Positions 1-9,149 of a stretch of 64,000 bases of DNA are shown piece by piece. Below the pieces are notes generated by a model that did no database searches, had not been told where the DNA came from, and worked only from the letters and a program-made list of their open reading frames with translations. Within the stretch, counting starts at the first letter, position 1. Every line of letters begins with the position of its first letter. This DNA comes from CAVRAZ01 sp963719135. GTDB taxonomy: Bacteria; Pseudomonadota; Gammaproteobacteria; DSM-19610. The position numbers were made by a program, and so were the translations under genes. The stretch covers positions 868,001 through 932,000 of the forward strand of contig CAVRAZ010000001.1 of the NCBI GenBank assembly GCA_963719135.1, given 5' to 3'.

Positions 1-232
1 CACTTTGTATCGGAATGACTTCCGCTAGCGGGGTGTTTGTAGTTGTCTTGTAACAGTTATGTAACCGCGGCGTTGGTACAGCACGCACGTACGTATATCG
101 CAGCCTGTAGCCCCGATGAGCGCACGCCTGCAGAGATGTAGGCGGTAGAGCAATACAGGGAGCAATTGCCGAGCGACATCTGGGAAAATACCGGGAACTC
201 CCCGGATTCGCCCCTGCGGGCCTTCATCCGGG

Positions 233-2368
233 CTAGGCTGTGGATTCCTTGCGCGGATGTTCCGCAATCAGACCCCGCACCAGCTCATACAGCGCGGCGG
301 TATCAACCGGTTTGCTCACCAGCGCCTTGATACCCGCCCGGGTTACCTGCTGCCCGGTGATTTCGTCGCTATAGCCCGTGTAGAGGATCACAGGCAGGTC
401 GGGCCGCAGCCCGAGCAGTTGCTGTGCGACTTCAAGCCCCGTCATCCCGGGCATGGTCTGGTCAAGAATCACCAGGTCGTAGCGGTCGGGTTCATCGCTG
501 AATTGCCTGCAGGCATCAACGCTGCTGTTGAAAACGGTGACTGCGAGACCCCAGTCCTCCAGCAGGTCCCGCATGAACTCGCTGACCGCATTCTCGTCAT
601 CCACCAGCAGCAACCGGCCTTGCAGTCCAGGCAGAGCACGTTTCGCAGTATCGGCCTCGACTGCTTCTGCAGTGGCAGTGTCGGTGTCGGTCGCAAGCGG
701 CGGCAACAAAATCCGCAATGCACTCCCCGCGCCGGGTTCAGAGTCAATCAGCAGGTGTCCCAGGTGTTCGTGGATGATACCATGGACCATCGACAGCCCC
801 ATGCCGCTGCCCTGCCCAACTTCCTTGGTCGTAAAGAACGGCTCGAACATGCGCGCCTGCAACTCCGGGGTAATGCCCGTCCCCGTGTCGCTGACCGTCA
901 CCTCGACAAAGTCACCACTCACGGTCTGGCGGCAGGATGCACATGCGCAACCCTCGAGAGTCACTTGGCGCAGGCTGAAGGTCAGTGTACCGTGCCCCTG
1001 CATTGCATCACGCGCATTGATGCACAGGTTCATCAGCACCTGCTCGAGCTGAACCGGGTCCACCATCACTTCCGGCACCTCAGCTGCCAGGTCGGTACGA
1101 ATCACAACGCTCGACGGCAAGGTGGTTTCCAGCAAACCGATCCAGTCCCGGATCAGTGGCCCAGGCGACACCGGCCGGGATTCACCGCGCTGCCCACGGC
1201 TGAAGGTCAGCATCTGCTGGATCAAGTCACGTGCACGCGCACCGGATCGTTGCGCGCGGTCGAGGTAGCGTGACAGCTTTTCATCACTCAGTGGCTCGAC
1301 CCGCTCTGCAGCAAGCAGCACGTAGCCCATCATGGCCGTCAGGATGTTGTTGAAGTCGTGCGCAATACCGCCCGTGAGCTGGCCGATGGCTTCCATTTTC
1401 TGCGCCTGCTGCAACTGCGTTTCCAGTTCGCGGCGCTTGTTTTCTGCTTCCCAACGTTCCGTGATGTCGCGGATGTAACCGATCAGGATTTCGCTGTCGG
1501 TTCCTGGCGCCACATCGATTGCCAGCTCCACGGGGAACTCACTGCCGTCGGCCCGCATAAGGACCAACTCGACCCGGTTGCCCAGGAAGGCGCCGGTTCC
1601 GCTCGCGCGGAACTGCGCCATACCCTGCTCATAGTACTTACGATAGCGTTGCGGCACGATCAGCGGCGCAATCTGCGTGCCCATCACATCGGCCTTGCGA
1701 TAGCCAAAGCACTGCTCGGCCGCCGGGTTGAATTCAAGGATACGACCGTCGCGGTCAGTTGCGACAATGCCGTCAATGGACGAAACCAGCGTTGAGCGCA
1801 GCCGGTGTTCGCTGATGTGAAGCTCGTGTTCTTTCTCGCTGCGCGCCTGGTCCGCCTGCCGACGTTCGAGTTCAACCGCGGCACGCACGGAGAAGATCTT
1901 CAGCAGGTCTTCCGTCAACGCCTTGTCCTGTAACGGCTTGCGGTTGGCGATGGCCATGAGCCCGAGCACCTCGCCCCGGGAATCATAGAGCGGAATGCCG
2001 GCGTAGCCTTCAGTCTGGAGCTCCTTCACGTGCGCATCCGCAAACATTTCCTGCACCCGCTCCGGGTAAAAGCGGAACTGCTGACCGATCACGTTCTGAC
2101 ACGGCGTGTCCTTGAGATCATAGATAAAGTCATCATTGAACTGGCGGAAGAAATAGCCAGAGATGACCCGCACCGCATCTGTTCCGCCCGGTTCCAGTAC
2201 CCCGATGAAGGCATGGTCAACATTCAGTGCAATTGCAAGGTGCCGGACCAGTTCACGGAACACGTTTGCGGTTCCGGGTGTGGCAACACCGGCAGCAGCC
2301 AGCCGCAGGGACTCGCGCAGGAGATAGACTTCCGCCTGTATCCCCTCAACCGGTACGTCCTCACTCAT
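233..2368 (-). CDS. Hybrid sensor histidine kinase (GAF-PAS-HisKA-HATPase-receiver)
   Basis: A 711-residue soluble hybrid kinase with no membrane segment, so it should sense a cytoplasmic signal. Domains in order: GAF-like (about 15-170), PAS (about 190-305), HisKA with the phospho-acceptor His near 337 in the GGIAHDFNN motif, HATPase with the N-box NLCINARDAM near 448-456 and a GMGLSM G-box, and a C-terminal receiver with Asp near 636 in VILDQTMPG. A C-x-C-x2-C cluster at about 474-479 lies inside the ATPase domain; such inserts occur in related hybrid kinases and might bind metal or respond to redox (inference). The response regulator gene ends 119 bases upstream on the same strand, so the two probably form an operon. 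The input signal cannot be read from sequence. Bases 1-232, downstream, hold no convincing gene. Confidence 0.93.
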   Translation of the reverse strand: MSEDVPVEGIQAEVYLLRESLRLAAAGVATPGTANVFRELVRHLAIALNVDHAFIGVLEPGGTDAVRVISGYFFRQFNDDFIYDLKDTPCQNVIGQQFRFYPERVQEMFADAHVKELQTEGYAGIPLYDSRGEVLGLMAIANRKPLQDKALTEDLLKIFSVRAAVELERRQADQARSEKEHELHISEHRLRSTLVSSIDGIVATDRDGRILEFNPAAEQCFGYRKADVMGTQIAPLIVPQRYRKYYEQGMAQFRASGTGAFLGNRVELVLMRADGSEFPVELAIDVAPGTDSEILIGYIRDITERWEAENKRRELETQLQQAQKMEAIGQLTGGIAHDFNNILTAMMGYVLLAAERVEPLSDEKLSRYLDRAQRSGARARDLIQQMLTFSRGQRGESRPVSPGPLIRDWIGLLETTLPSSVVIRTDLAAEVPEVMVDPVQLEQVLMNLCINARDAMQGHGTLTFSLRQVTLEGCACASCRQTVSGDFVEVTVSDTGTGITPELQARMFEPFFTTKEVGQGSGMGLSMVHGIIHEHLGHLLIDSEPGAGSALRILLPPLATDTDTATAEAVEADTAKRALPGLQGRLLLVDDENAVSEFMRDLLEDWGLAVTVFNSSVDACRQFSDEPDRYDLVILDQTMPGMTGLEVAQQLLGLRPDLPVILYTGYSDEITGQQVTRAGIKALVSKPVDTAALYELVRGLIAEHPRKESTA

Positions 2369-2487
2369 GGTCAGCCATCCGGCGCGTGTTCATGAAACCA
2401 GTGTATCCGGCATTTCCCTGCAGATGGGGCATTGTTACAAAGCCGAAACAAATGAAACCTGCCTGAAACGGTTTTCCCCGCCCTGCC

Positions 2488-3216
2488 TCAGGGCTGCGGA
2501 ACGAACATGTAGCCCATGCCGCGTACCGTCTTCAGGAAAACCGGCTTGTCGGGTTCGGGCTCGATCTTGCGACGCAGGCGCGCAATGCGGATATCGATAC
2601 TGCGGTCGAAGGGATCCCAGTCCCGGTTCTGCGTCATGTTGAGCAGCTGGTCGCGGGACAGTGGCCGGTTGGGACGGGTGGCAAAGACCTTGAGCAGCTC
2701 GAACTCCATAGCGGTAACCGGGATCTCCCTGCCCTCGTCATCCAGCAACTGGCACCGGTCCAGGTCCAGTGTCCCTAGACCGAAGCGCACCTGGCGTGAT
2801 GTGGCGCTATCCTCACCGGGTTTAGCCGCTGCCTTGCCGATGGGTTGCCGGTAGCGCCGCAAGACACTTTTCACCCGAGCATGCAGTTCACGCGGATCGA
2901 AGGGTTTTGCGATGTAGTCATCCGCGCCGATTTCCAGGCCGATGATGCGGTCAACGGTTTCACCCGCCCCGGACACCATGATGATGCCGACGTTGTGATG
3001 TTCACGCACGTGGCGCGCGAGACTGAGCCCGTCCTCCCCGGGCAGTCCCACGTCCAGCAGCACCACATCCGGTTCATGTTCGGAGAGTGCCTTGCGGAAG
3101 GCATCGGCCGAGGGAACGGCGACCACCTTATATCCCTGATCGCCCAGGTAATCCTCCAGTAACTCGCGTATGTCCGGATCATCGTCAACGACAAGGATGA
3201 TCGCCTGCTCTGCCAT
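2488..3216 (-). CDS. OmpR/PhoB-family response regulator
   Basis: A 242-residue two-domain DNA-binding response regulator. The N-terminal receiver (about 5-120) has the acidic pocket DDD at 11-13, phospho-acceptor Asp55 in VVLLDVGLPG and Lys104 in YIAKPFD. The C-terminal winged helix (about 145-240) has the family features PLSRDQLLN, RSIDIRIARLRRKIE and VRGMGYMF. It is the first gene of a pair with the hybrid kinase downstream and presumably receives phosphate from it, though the kinase has its own receiver, so the route may be indirect. The start is supported by a purine-rich stretch just upstream. Its targets cannot be inferred; the divergent small ORF and SRPBCC gene to the right are candidates. 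Confidence 0.94.
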   Translation of the reverse strand: MAEQAIILVVDDDPDIRELLEDYLGDQGYKVVAVPSADAFRKALSEHEPDVVLLDVGLPGEDGLSLARHVREHHNVGIIMVSGAGETVDRIIGLEIGADDYIAKPFDPRELHARVKSVLRRYRQPIGKAAAKPGEDSATSRQVRFGLGTLDLDRCQLLDDEGREIPVTAMEFELLKVFATRPNRPLSRDQLLNMTQNRDWDPFDRSIDIRIARLRRKIEPEPDKPVFLKTVRGMGYMFVPQP

Positions 3217-3515
3217 CAGAGAAATCTCCTAATATTCCAGCACAGGATCAAGTTAGTCATTTTCCTGTATTTAGGCAATACAGCTTCCACAACTTTATTT
3301 CGGTTGGTAATACGGTCCCGGTCTCGCGAGGTAATTAAACGCCTGACAGGTACTGGATCAGGCAATATGCATATAAAGGTGCACCCTGGAACAAATTCAC
3401 AACAATTCCGCCATCCACGGACATTATGCTGAAACAGGGTATGCGTACCTTAGTAACCAGGCTGGGATAACCTGCAACCGACAAACAGGCAGCATCAGCA
3501 ACGAGGAGGTGCGCC

Positions 3516-3677
3516 ATGAGTACCAGGAAAATACAAATTCAGGCATACAGGGAGTGGAAGAATTCCACGGAGTTGAAATACCAGTATCACACCTTCGACT
3601 ACTACTGGTTGGTAAGGTACGCGCGTGTCTACTGGCTTCCCTCCCGTGCGAGACACGTTGGCCGGCCTGTCCATTGA
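3516..3677 (+). CDS. Small basic protein of 53 residues, unknown
   Basis: A short ORF starting ATG at 3516, preceded by a strong ribosome binding site GAGGAGGT at 3503-3510, five bases before the start. The predicted peptide is basic and rich in aromatic residues (several Tyr and Trp around YQYHTFDYYWLVRYARVYW), with no signal peptide or clear membrane helix. It reads on the plus strand, divergent from the response regulator at 2488-3216, with about 300 bases of likely promoter region between. I do not recognise the family. The main support is the ribosome binding site; it could still be a chance ORF. Confidence 0.45.
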   Translation: MSTRKIQIQAYREWKNSTELKYQYHTFDYYWLVRYARVYWLPSRARHVGRPVH

Positions 3678-3945
3678 AACTGGGGCAGGACCTGAGAGTT
3701 ACCGCCCCACCACCGGACCCTAAACACTGGACGTCCGGGTTGGGTGTGCGCTGCCTATAGGCCCCTGCACCCCGAGCAGCATTGGCCACCCATGAATTCT
3801 GATACGCGACTGAAACGATTCGATAACAAAGTCTCAGTCACCGGAAATTCGATTGATACGTGGAACAATCATCATCGAGCCAGAATCAACCCGGTGGCCG
3901 TTCGAGAATTCGCGCGGCGAGTCCGGAAAGAAGGAGGACTTGGCC

Positions 3946-4668
3946 ATGCTGAAGAAGTTGCTTGCAGCTGTTTTTGGGTTATTCTCGTTCACCGTAAACG
4001 CCTCGCAACTTGTGCGTCTGGAGGTCGACCAGCAGGCGAATATTTACACTGTATTCGTGGAAATGGAACTTGACGCGCCAGCCGAGAAGGTCCGCGCCAT
4101 CCTGACCGACTATGCCCACCTTGACCGTCTCAACGCCTCGATCACCGCCAGCGAAATCACCGATGCCAAGGGCGACGGCACGGTCCGGGTGCTAACGCGT
4201 TTCGAGAACTGCATCCTGTTTCTTTGTCTGACCGTGCAGTGCGTGGAAGACATCACCGAAGACGCGCAAGGTCGTATCCTGGTTGCCATGGTGCCAGATG
4301 CGTCCAGCTTCCGCTCCGGGCAAGCCTCGTGGGAGGTGGAAAGTACCGGCTCCGGGAGCCGTGTCATTCACCGTGCGAGACTGGAGCCGAATTTCTGGCT
4401 ACCCCCCTGGATTGGCACTGCCATTCTGAAGGGTACCCTGCGCCGCGAGATCCGGGCGAGTTTCGAAAAGCTCGAATGCCTGGCGCGTAGGGATTCCCTG
4501 CCGCATCCGCCCACGGTCGAGACGGCGATAGCGATGGAACACCCTCTGACGGTGACCCCTGTGGCGGGAAATCAAGGCAGTGATCGAACTCAACGCTCTC
4601 CCATGACGGTGCAGGCACGTGAGGCGTTGGATACCAGGGATCTGTCTGTCAGACAAGGTAGCTGTTGA
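3946..4668 (+). CDS. Secreted SRPBCC/START-fold lipid-binding-type protein
   Basis: The open frame extends upstream to 3853, but ATG 3946 is the better start: it has AAGGAGGA at 3931-3938 and opens with a classic signal peptide (MLKKLLAAVFGLFSFTVNAS). The product is 240 residues, predicted periplasmic. The core (about 25-180) resembles the polyketide cyclase/SRPBCC fold, seen in the segment VEMELDAPAEKVRAILTDY and a terminal amphipathic helix (AILKGTLRREIRASFEKLE). Such proteins usually bind a hydrophobic ligand; the ligand here is unknown. The last 60 or so residues are polar, low in structure and probably not part of the domain. Confidence 0.75.
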   Translation: MLKKLLAAVFGLFSFTVNASQLVRLEVDQQANIYTVFVEMELDAPAEKVRAILTDYAHLDRLNASITASEITDAKGDGTVRVLTRFENCILFLCLTVQCVEDITEDAQGRILVAMVPDASSFRSGQASWEVESTGSGSRVIHRARLEPNFWLPPWIGTAILKGTLRREIRASFEKLECLARRDSLPHPPTVETAIAMEHPLTVTPVAGNQGSDRTQRSPMTVQAREALDTRDLSVRQGSC

Positions 4669-4865
4669 TATTAGAGCTAAAGGGCCAAGTACGACCCACT
4701 ATTCGCTTTTGCTAATGCAAACTTTGAAAAGGCCTGTGGGCCAACTAACATGACACTATGTTGCTCACAGCTATAGATGCGGAAGTACAAACAAATCCTG
4801 ACAGCCGCAAGAAGTGTTTTTGCTTTTAGATGAACGACTCGTAGTCGCAAAGAAAGGAGATAAGC

Positions 4866-6253
4866 ATGAAGCAGTTACCAATAGCAAATATCGACGAGTT
4901 CAAAGCTCAGTTTCTGGGGGATGTGCTTCTTCCTGACGACGCAGTCTACGACGACGTGCGCCAGATCTGGAACGCCATGATCGACCGCAGGCCCGCGCTG
5001 ATCGCCCGCTGCACATCGCCGGAAGATGTCGTGCAGGCCGTCAAGTTCGCGCGCAAGCATAACGCTACTTCGTCTCGATCCGAGGAGGCGGACACAACAT
5101 CGCGGGCAATGCCGTCTGCGACGACGGCCTCATGATCGACCTCTCGCTGATGAAGGGCGTCCAGGTCGACCCGAACACTCGCCGGGCGACCGTCGAGCCC
5201 GGCTGCACTCTCGCCGACTTCGACGCGGCCGCGCAGGCGCACGGCCTTGCGACGCCGCTGGGCATCAACTCGACCACCGGCGTGGCCGGCCTGACGCTCG
5301 GCGGCGGCTTTGGCTGGCTGAGCCGGAAATACGGCATGACGATCGACAACCTGCTCTCTGCGGATGTCGTCACGGCGGATGGCAGCCAGGTGCACGCCAG
5401 CGAAACGGAAAACGACGACCTCTTCTGGGGGCTGCGTGGCGGCGGCGGAAACTTCGGTATCGTCACCAGCTTCGAGTTCCAGCTCCATCCCGTCGGGCCG
5501 GATGTGCTGAGCGGGCTCATCGTCTTCCCGTTCGACCAGGCGAAGTCGGTGCTTACGCAGTTTGCCCGTTTCACCGAGACGATGCCGGACGAGCTCAACG
5601 TCTGGATGGTCACCCGCAAGGCGCCCCCGCTGCCCTTTCTGCCCGCGGACGTCCACGGGAAAGAGATCGTCGCGCTTGCCTTGTGCTATGCGGGCGATCC
5701 CGCTGAGGGCGAGAAGCTGATCGAGCCGCTGCGTGGGTTCGGCACGGCGCACGGCGAGCACATCGGCGTGCAGCCGTACACCGCCTGGCAGCAGGCCTTC
5801 GATCCGCTCCTGACGCGGGGCGCGCGCAACTACTGGAAGTCGCACAACTTCTCGCGGCTCAGCGACGGCGCGATCGACGCCATCATCGAATACGCCAGCA
5901 CGCTGCCGTCGCCCCAGTGCGAGATCTTCATCGGCACGATCGGCGGCCAGACGACCCGCGTAGCACCCGAGGCGATGGCCTACTCGAGCCGGGACGCCAA
6001 CTACGTGATGAACGTGCACGGCCGCTGGGAGACGGCCGCCGAGGACGAGCGCTGCATCGCCTGGGCGCGCGAATTCTTCGCCAAGTCCCAGCCGTTCGCC
6101 AGCGGCGGCGCGTACATCAACTTCCTCACCCAAGACGAGACCGACCGCATCGCGTTCGCCTACGGTGCGACGTACCACCGGCTGGTGGAGCTCAAGAAGA
6201 AGTACGACCCGACGAACTTCTTCCGGATGAACCAGAACATCAAGCCGGTATGA
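4866..6253 (+). CDS. FAD-binding berberine-bridge-type oxidoreductase, frameshifted
   Basis: An oxygen-dependent FAD oxidase of the PCMH/BBE family (6-hydroxynicotine oxidase-like), about 460 residues once repaired. The ATG at 4866 has AAAGGAGAT upstream. The first 67 codons (to KHN) are in one frame; the conserved FAD-linking stretch SIRGGGHNIAGN and everything after it are in another, so a single-base change lies near 5,066. The His of GGGH is the expected covalent FAD attachment; the second covalent Cys of bicovalent members is absent (TGVAGLTLGGGFGWL). The C-terminus is a normal BBE domain (KYDPTNFFRMNQNI). Apart from the shift the gene looks intact, so sequencing error or recent inactivation are both possible. 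The substrate is unknown. Confidence 0.85.
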
Positions 6254-6890
6254 GAAGAGGTCATTCGAGGAGCGTTCGCCATTTGATGTCAACATCCACA
6301 GAACAGGAAACAACACCGGGGGCACCCTAGCCCTTCGCCCTGAGTCCTGCCTCCTGCCATGAGATCCTCCGAACTCCTCGCTGAGTACTGAGCTCGAAGT
6401 GCCGGGGTCGTCGGGCGTGGGGCTCGGTTTGAAGTACTATAGACGTCCTCCAGAACTGCGTTCTTGTCACTACGCCCTTCGTCCTGCGCCCTGCGTACCG
6501 AGTGCTTCGCGCTCAGGGCTCACTACTCCGTACCACCTGCGAATGACTGGAAACCAGCCGTTTCAAGTCGTTCCCATGATGCAATTGTATTTCGGCTGTC
6601 GGCCACTTTCAGACCTCTAGTGATCCATGCGGATAATACGGTTACGTATCGATGGTCCGTCTAGACGAGCAAAACCGGCGTGGAATCTTATTGCGCGTGG
6701 CGGTTAAGGAACATCTGATTTATTCGTCATGCCGGCGAAAGCCGGCATCCAGGTTCTTGCAACGACTGGATACCGGCCTTCGCCGGTATGACGACCTGGG
6801 CATTGATCAGCGTTTCCGCTAGTCATCAATGCATTACCGAATTATCCGCAGGGACCACTAGAAACATCAGAAGCTGGTACGAAAGCAGAC
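6254..6890. other. Gene-free stretch left of the attC array
   Basis: No ORF here has a convincing start site or protein-like composition. The stretch contains one REP-like palindrome (6725-6793, listed separately). It lies beyond the last attC site and may be remnant DNA from a lost cassette or the edge of the array. Confidence 0.5.
6725..6793. repeat. REP-like inverted repeat (copy 1)
   Basis: Two 27-30 base arms with the core CATGCCGGCGAAAGCCGGCATCC and its inverse TACCGGCCTTCGCCGGTATGACG flank a short spacer. Each arm is itself a small palindrome (GCCGGCgaaaGCCGGC). The same unit recurs at 21291-21317, 22278-22346 and 28436-28503. It ties this island to the housekeeping segment as one genome. 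No copy was found right of 34,987. Confidence 0.85.
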
Positions 6891-6957
6891 GTTCAACGTA
6901 TGGGTCAGCCACGGCGTCGCGTCAGCGGCAACGTCGGCTGCCGCGTTGTGTTAGAGC
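6891..6957 (-). other. Probable attC site of the Excalibur cassette (divergent)
   Basis: Read on the minus strand, the site starts with GCTCTAAC (R'') at 6957-6950, 15 bases after the stop codon of the 6972-7277 gene, and ends with GTTGAAC (R', fits GTTRRRY) at 6897-6891. Between them GGCAGCC and GGCTGACC can pair with one unpaired base, as in L''/L' boxes. The outer boxes pair less well than in the neighbouring site, so it is either divergent or partly decayed. Confidence 0.45.
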
Positions 6958-6971
6958 TACTCACCTTCATC

Positions 6972-7277
6972 TTAGAAACGTGAGTCGTTTTCACAGGGGT
7001 TTCCGTCACGATCTCCATCCATATTGGTGTTGGGACAATTTCTGACGAAGTATTCCGCTTCCTCCCTAGAAGTCATTTGACTGCAATACCGCCTACCATC
7101 ACAGTGAAATCGGGACTCCGTGTGGACAATTGGCTCATGATCCTTTTGGATTGATTCGCCAACGCGTTTAGGTTGCTCAACTTCGATTGTTGGGCTTTGG
7201 CGAAGCTCCTTCTGATAGTAGCCCCACGCACCGAGGCAGATGACAGCGAACAAGATTAATTTTTTCAATCCGAGCAT
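6972..7277 (-). CDS. Excalibur-domain protein in an integron-type cassette
   Basis: A 101-residue protein with an N-terminal membrane anchor or signal (LKKLILFAVICLGAWGYY) and a C-terminal Excalibur calcium-binding-type domain: FHCDGRRYC, then the acidic loop DGDRDGNPCE, with four Cys placed to form disulfides. It is likely displayed outside the cytoplasmic membrane. The gene starts only 12 bases after the attC site at 7289-7363, with AAAAGG as ribosome binding site in that gap, and is followed by a second attC-like site. This is the layout of a mobile gene cassette. Function is unknown. Confidence 0.8.
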   Translation of the reverse strand: MLGLKKLILFAVICLGAWGYYQKELRQSPTIEVEQPKRVGESIQKDHEPIVHTESRFHCDGRRYCSQMTSREEAEYFVRNCPNTNMDGDRDGNPCENDSRF

Positions 7278-7288
7278 CCTTTTCTAAA

Positions 7289-7363
7289 GCTCTAACGAGT
7301 TCGAGCTAACCTGGCCATGTAGCGCGGCCTGCTGTTGGCACCCGCTTGAGCGACGGGTTAGGC
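7289..7363 (-). other. attC recombination site of the SnoaL-like cassette
   Basis: On the minus strand the 75-base site begins with GCCTAAC (R'', 7363-7357) and ends with GTTAGAGC (R', 7296-7289). Inner boxes GTCGCTCAAGC and GGTTAGCTCGAAC resemble attC L boxes. The stop codon of the 7358-7813 gene (TAA) lies inside R'', a usual feature of gene cassettes, and the next cassette gene begins 12 bases beyond R'. Confidence 0.75.
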
Positions 7364-7813
7364 CACACCTCCAGAGTTCACCTGACCCACAGGTGGCAAG
7401 GTATAGACCGTGGATGGGTGCTCGTGGACGATTACGTACTCGCCAGCTCGCTTCTCCCAGACCTCGCTGATGCGTGCTTCTATCTCGTGGCTAGTACCGT
7501 TTGAAAAGCCGTAGCTGAGATGAAATGGGTAGCTGGTGACAACGACGCCGCCAGCGGCCAAACGTTTGACGGCTATGGGACCGGCCCGGCGAACATCGAT
7601 GTATGTGAGATCCGGGTATATAGACTGCCGCATCTGCGCGAACCCACAGAACCCGTGGATCGGCGGCAAAGTGTCGTAGATCACGACATCGGCATCAGCG
7701 GCATAGAGCTTCGAGAGAGTGTCGAAGTCGGGACGGCCAACTTCACTCGACCAAGCTTTGCAAAACCGGTCAGCCCGCTCATTCCAGGAATCCATGTCGT
7801 TGTCCGAAGTCAT
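7358..7813 (-). CDS. SnoaL/NTF2-like protein in an integron-type cassette
   Basis: A 151-residue protein with the SnoaL/ketosteroid-isomerase-like (NTF2) fold: an N-terminal helix containing FCKAWSSEVGRPDFDTLSKLY, then the strand motif DADVVIYDTLPP and C-terminal strands (ISEVWEKRAGEYVIVHEHPSTV). It lacks a signal peptide and is probably cytoplasmic. AGGTGG precedes the ATG at 7813. The stop codon sits within the attC site that follows, so this is a cassette-borne gene. Fold members bind or turn over small molecules; the ligand cannot be named. No attC or attI was found upstream, where an IS3 copy begins at about 7961. Confidence 0.8.
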   Translation of the reverse strand: MTSDNDMDSWNERADRFCKAWSSEVGRPDFDTLSKLYAADADVVIYDTLPPIHGFCGFAQMRQSIYPDLTYIDVRRAGPIAVKRLAAGGVVVTSYPFHLSYGFSNGTSHEIEARISEVWEKRAGEYVIVHEHPSTVYTLPPVGQVNSGGVA

Positions 7814-7960
7814 CGTTCCACCTGCAACTGGGTAGGGAGGGCGCGGCTTGACGCGCCTTGTGCGGCCTGACAGTTAAATAAACGGGACCTCACGTCTCGT
7901 TATACATTTACAACCAGACCTCGTTATAACACTCAATTTGTCAGGCAATCAATGAGCTAG

Positions 7961-9149
7961 GGCTTCCTGCAGCGCAAGGAGAAGGCGCTGGCGGAAGCGG
8001 CGGCCCTGCTGGTGCCGGCAAAATAATATCGGGCGCTCCCACAACAGGACGAGGACATCTGACTGAACTGTCGGAGCGCCGAACGATGATCGAGGACATT
8101 GTGGCGGCCCGGGCGGAAGGGGCGCGTCTTGTGCCGGTGTGCGAGGTGGTAGGCATCAGCGTGCGGACCTACCGGCGCTGGACGCGGGGCGATGAGATAA
8201 CGGCGGATGGCCGCCCGACGGCGGTGCGCCCGCCGCCGGCGCATCAGCTGAGCGAGGCGGAACGGGCCGAAGTGCTGCGGGTGTGCAACGAGCCACGCTT
8301 TGCCAGCCTGCCGCCGTCGCAGATCGTGCCGAGACTGGCGGACGAAGGTGTGTACCTGGCCTCGGAGTCGAGCTTCTATCGGGTGCTGCACGCAGCGGGC
8401 CAACAGCAGCACCGGGGCCGCGCCGAGGCGCCCGCACGCAAGGCCCCCACCAGCCATGAGGCCACGGGGCCAAACCAGGTGTGCTGTTGGGATATCACGT
8501 ACCTGCCGAGCGAGATCCGGGGGCTGTATTTTTACCTGTATCTGATCCTGGACCTGTACAGCCGCAAGATCGTCGGCTGGGAGGTACAGGCCACGGAGTC
8601 CGGTGAGCAGGCCGCCAGTCTGCTGCGGCGCACGGCCCTCGCTGAGGCGATCCGGACATGGCAACAGCCGCTGTGCTGCACGCGGACAACGGCTCGCCGA
8701 TGAAGTCGGCGACCCTGCTGGCGACCCTGCAGTGGCTGGGCGTGACGCCCTCGCACAGCCGCCCGCGTGTGTCGAACGACAACGCTTATGCGGAGAGCGT
8801 GTTCCGGACCTGCAAGTACCGGCCGGAATATCCAAGCGAGGGCTTTGCCACCGTGGACGAAGCCCGTGCGTGGGTGGCGCGCTTCGTGACTTGGTACAGC
8901 ACCGAGCATCGGCACAGCGGGGTGAACTTCGTGACGCCGGAGCAACGTCACAGCGCGCAAGCACAGGACATCATGGCACAACGCAGGGAAGTCTATGAAA
9001 CGGCGCGGGCCAGGAATCCGAAACGCTGGAGTGGTAACGCGAGGAACTGGACACTGCCGCAAAGCGTGTGGCTCAACCCGGAACAATCCGCCAGGCTGCA
9101 AGCGCAGGCGGCGTGAACGAAACGGTGACAACTATCTTGAAAACCGCCG
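7961..9149 (+). mobile_element. IS3-family insertion sequence, left end missing
   Basis: The element keeps only the last 21 codons of orfA (7961-8026, ending ALAEAAALLVPAK then TAA), a frameshifted orfB (8086-9116) and a probable right terminal repeat (about 9125-9149, GTGACAACTATCTTG...). The left terminal repeat and most of orfA are gone. Its right end abuts the zinc-ribbon part of a serine recombinase, so it probably inserted into that gene and was later truncated by deletion. Confidence 0.85.
8086..9116 (+). pseudogene. IS3-family OrfB transposase, frameshifted
   Basis: A DDE transposase (rve domain) split over two frames. The first part runs to about 8,670 and carries the HTH-21 region and the first catalytic Asp in CWDITYLP. 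The second part carries the second Asp in LHADNGSP and the Glu in SNDNAYAESVF. Comparison with the family sequence QQPLVLHADNGS shows one base missing near 8,673. As written the protein is inactive; a programmed shift is unlikely here because IS3 shifts occur between orfA and orfB. Confidence 0.85.

Noticed and set aside
25..267. An 80-codon minus-strand ORF at the left edge
   Set aside because: It overlaps the end of the hybrid kinase, has no ribosome site and no protein-like pattern.
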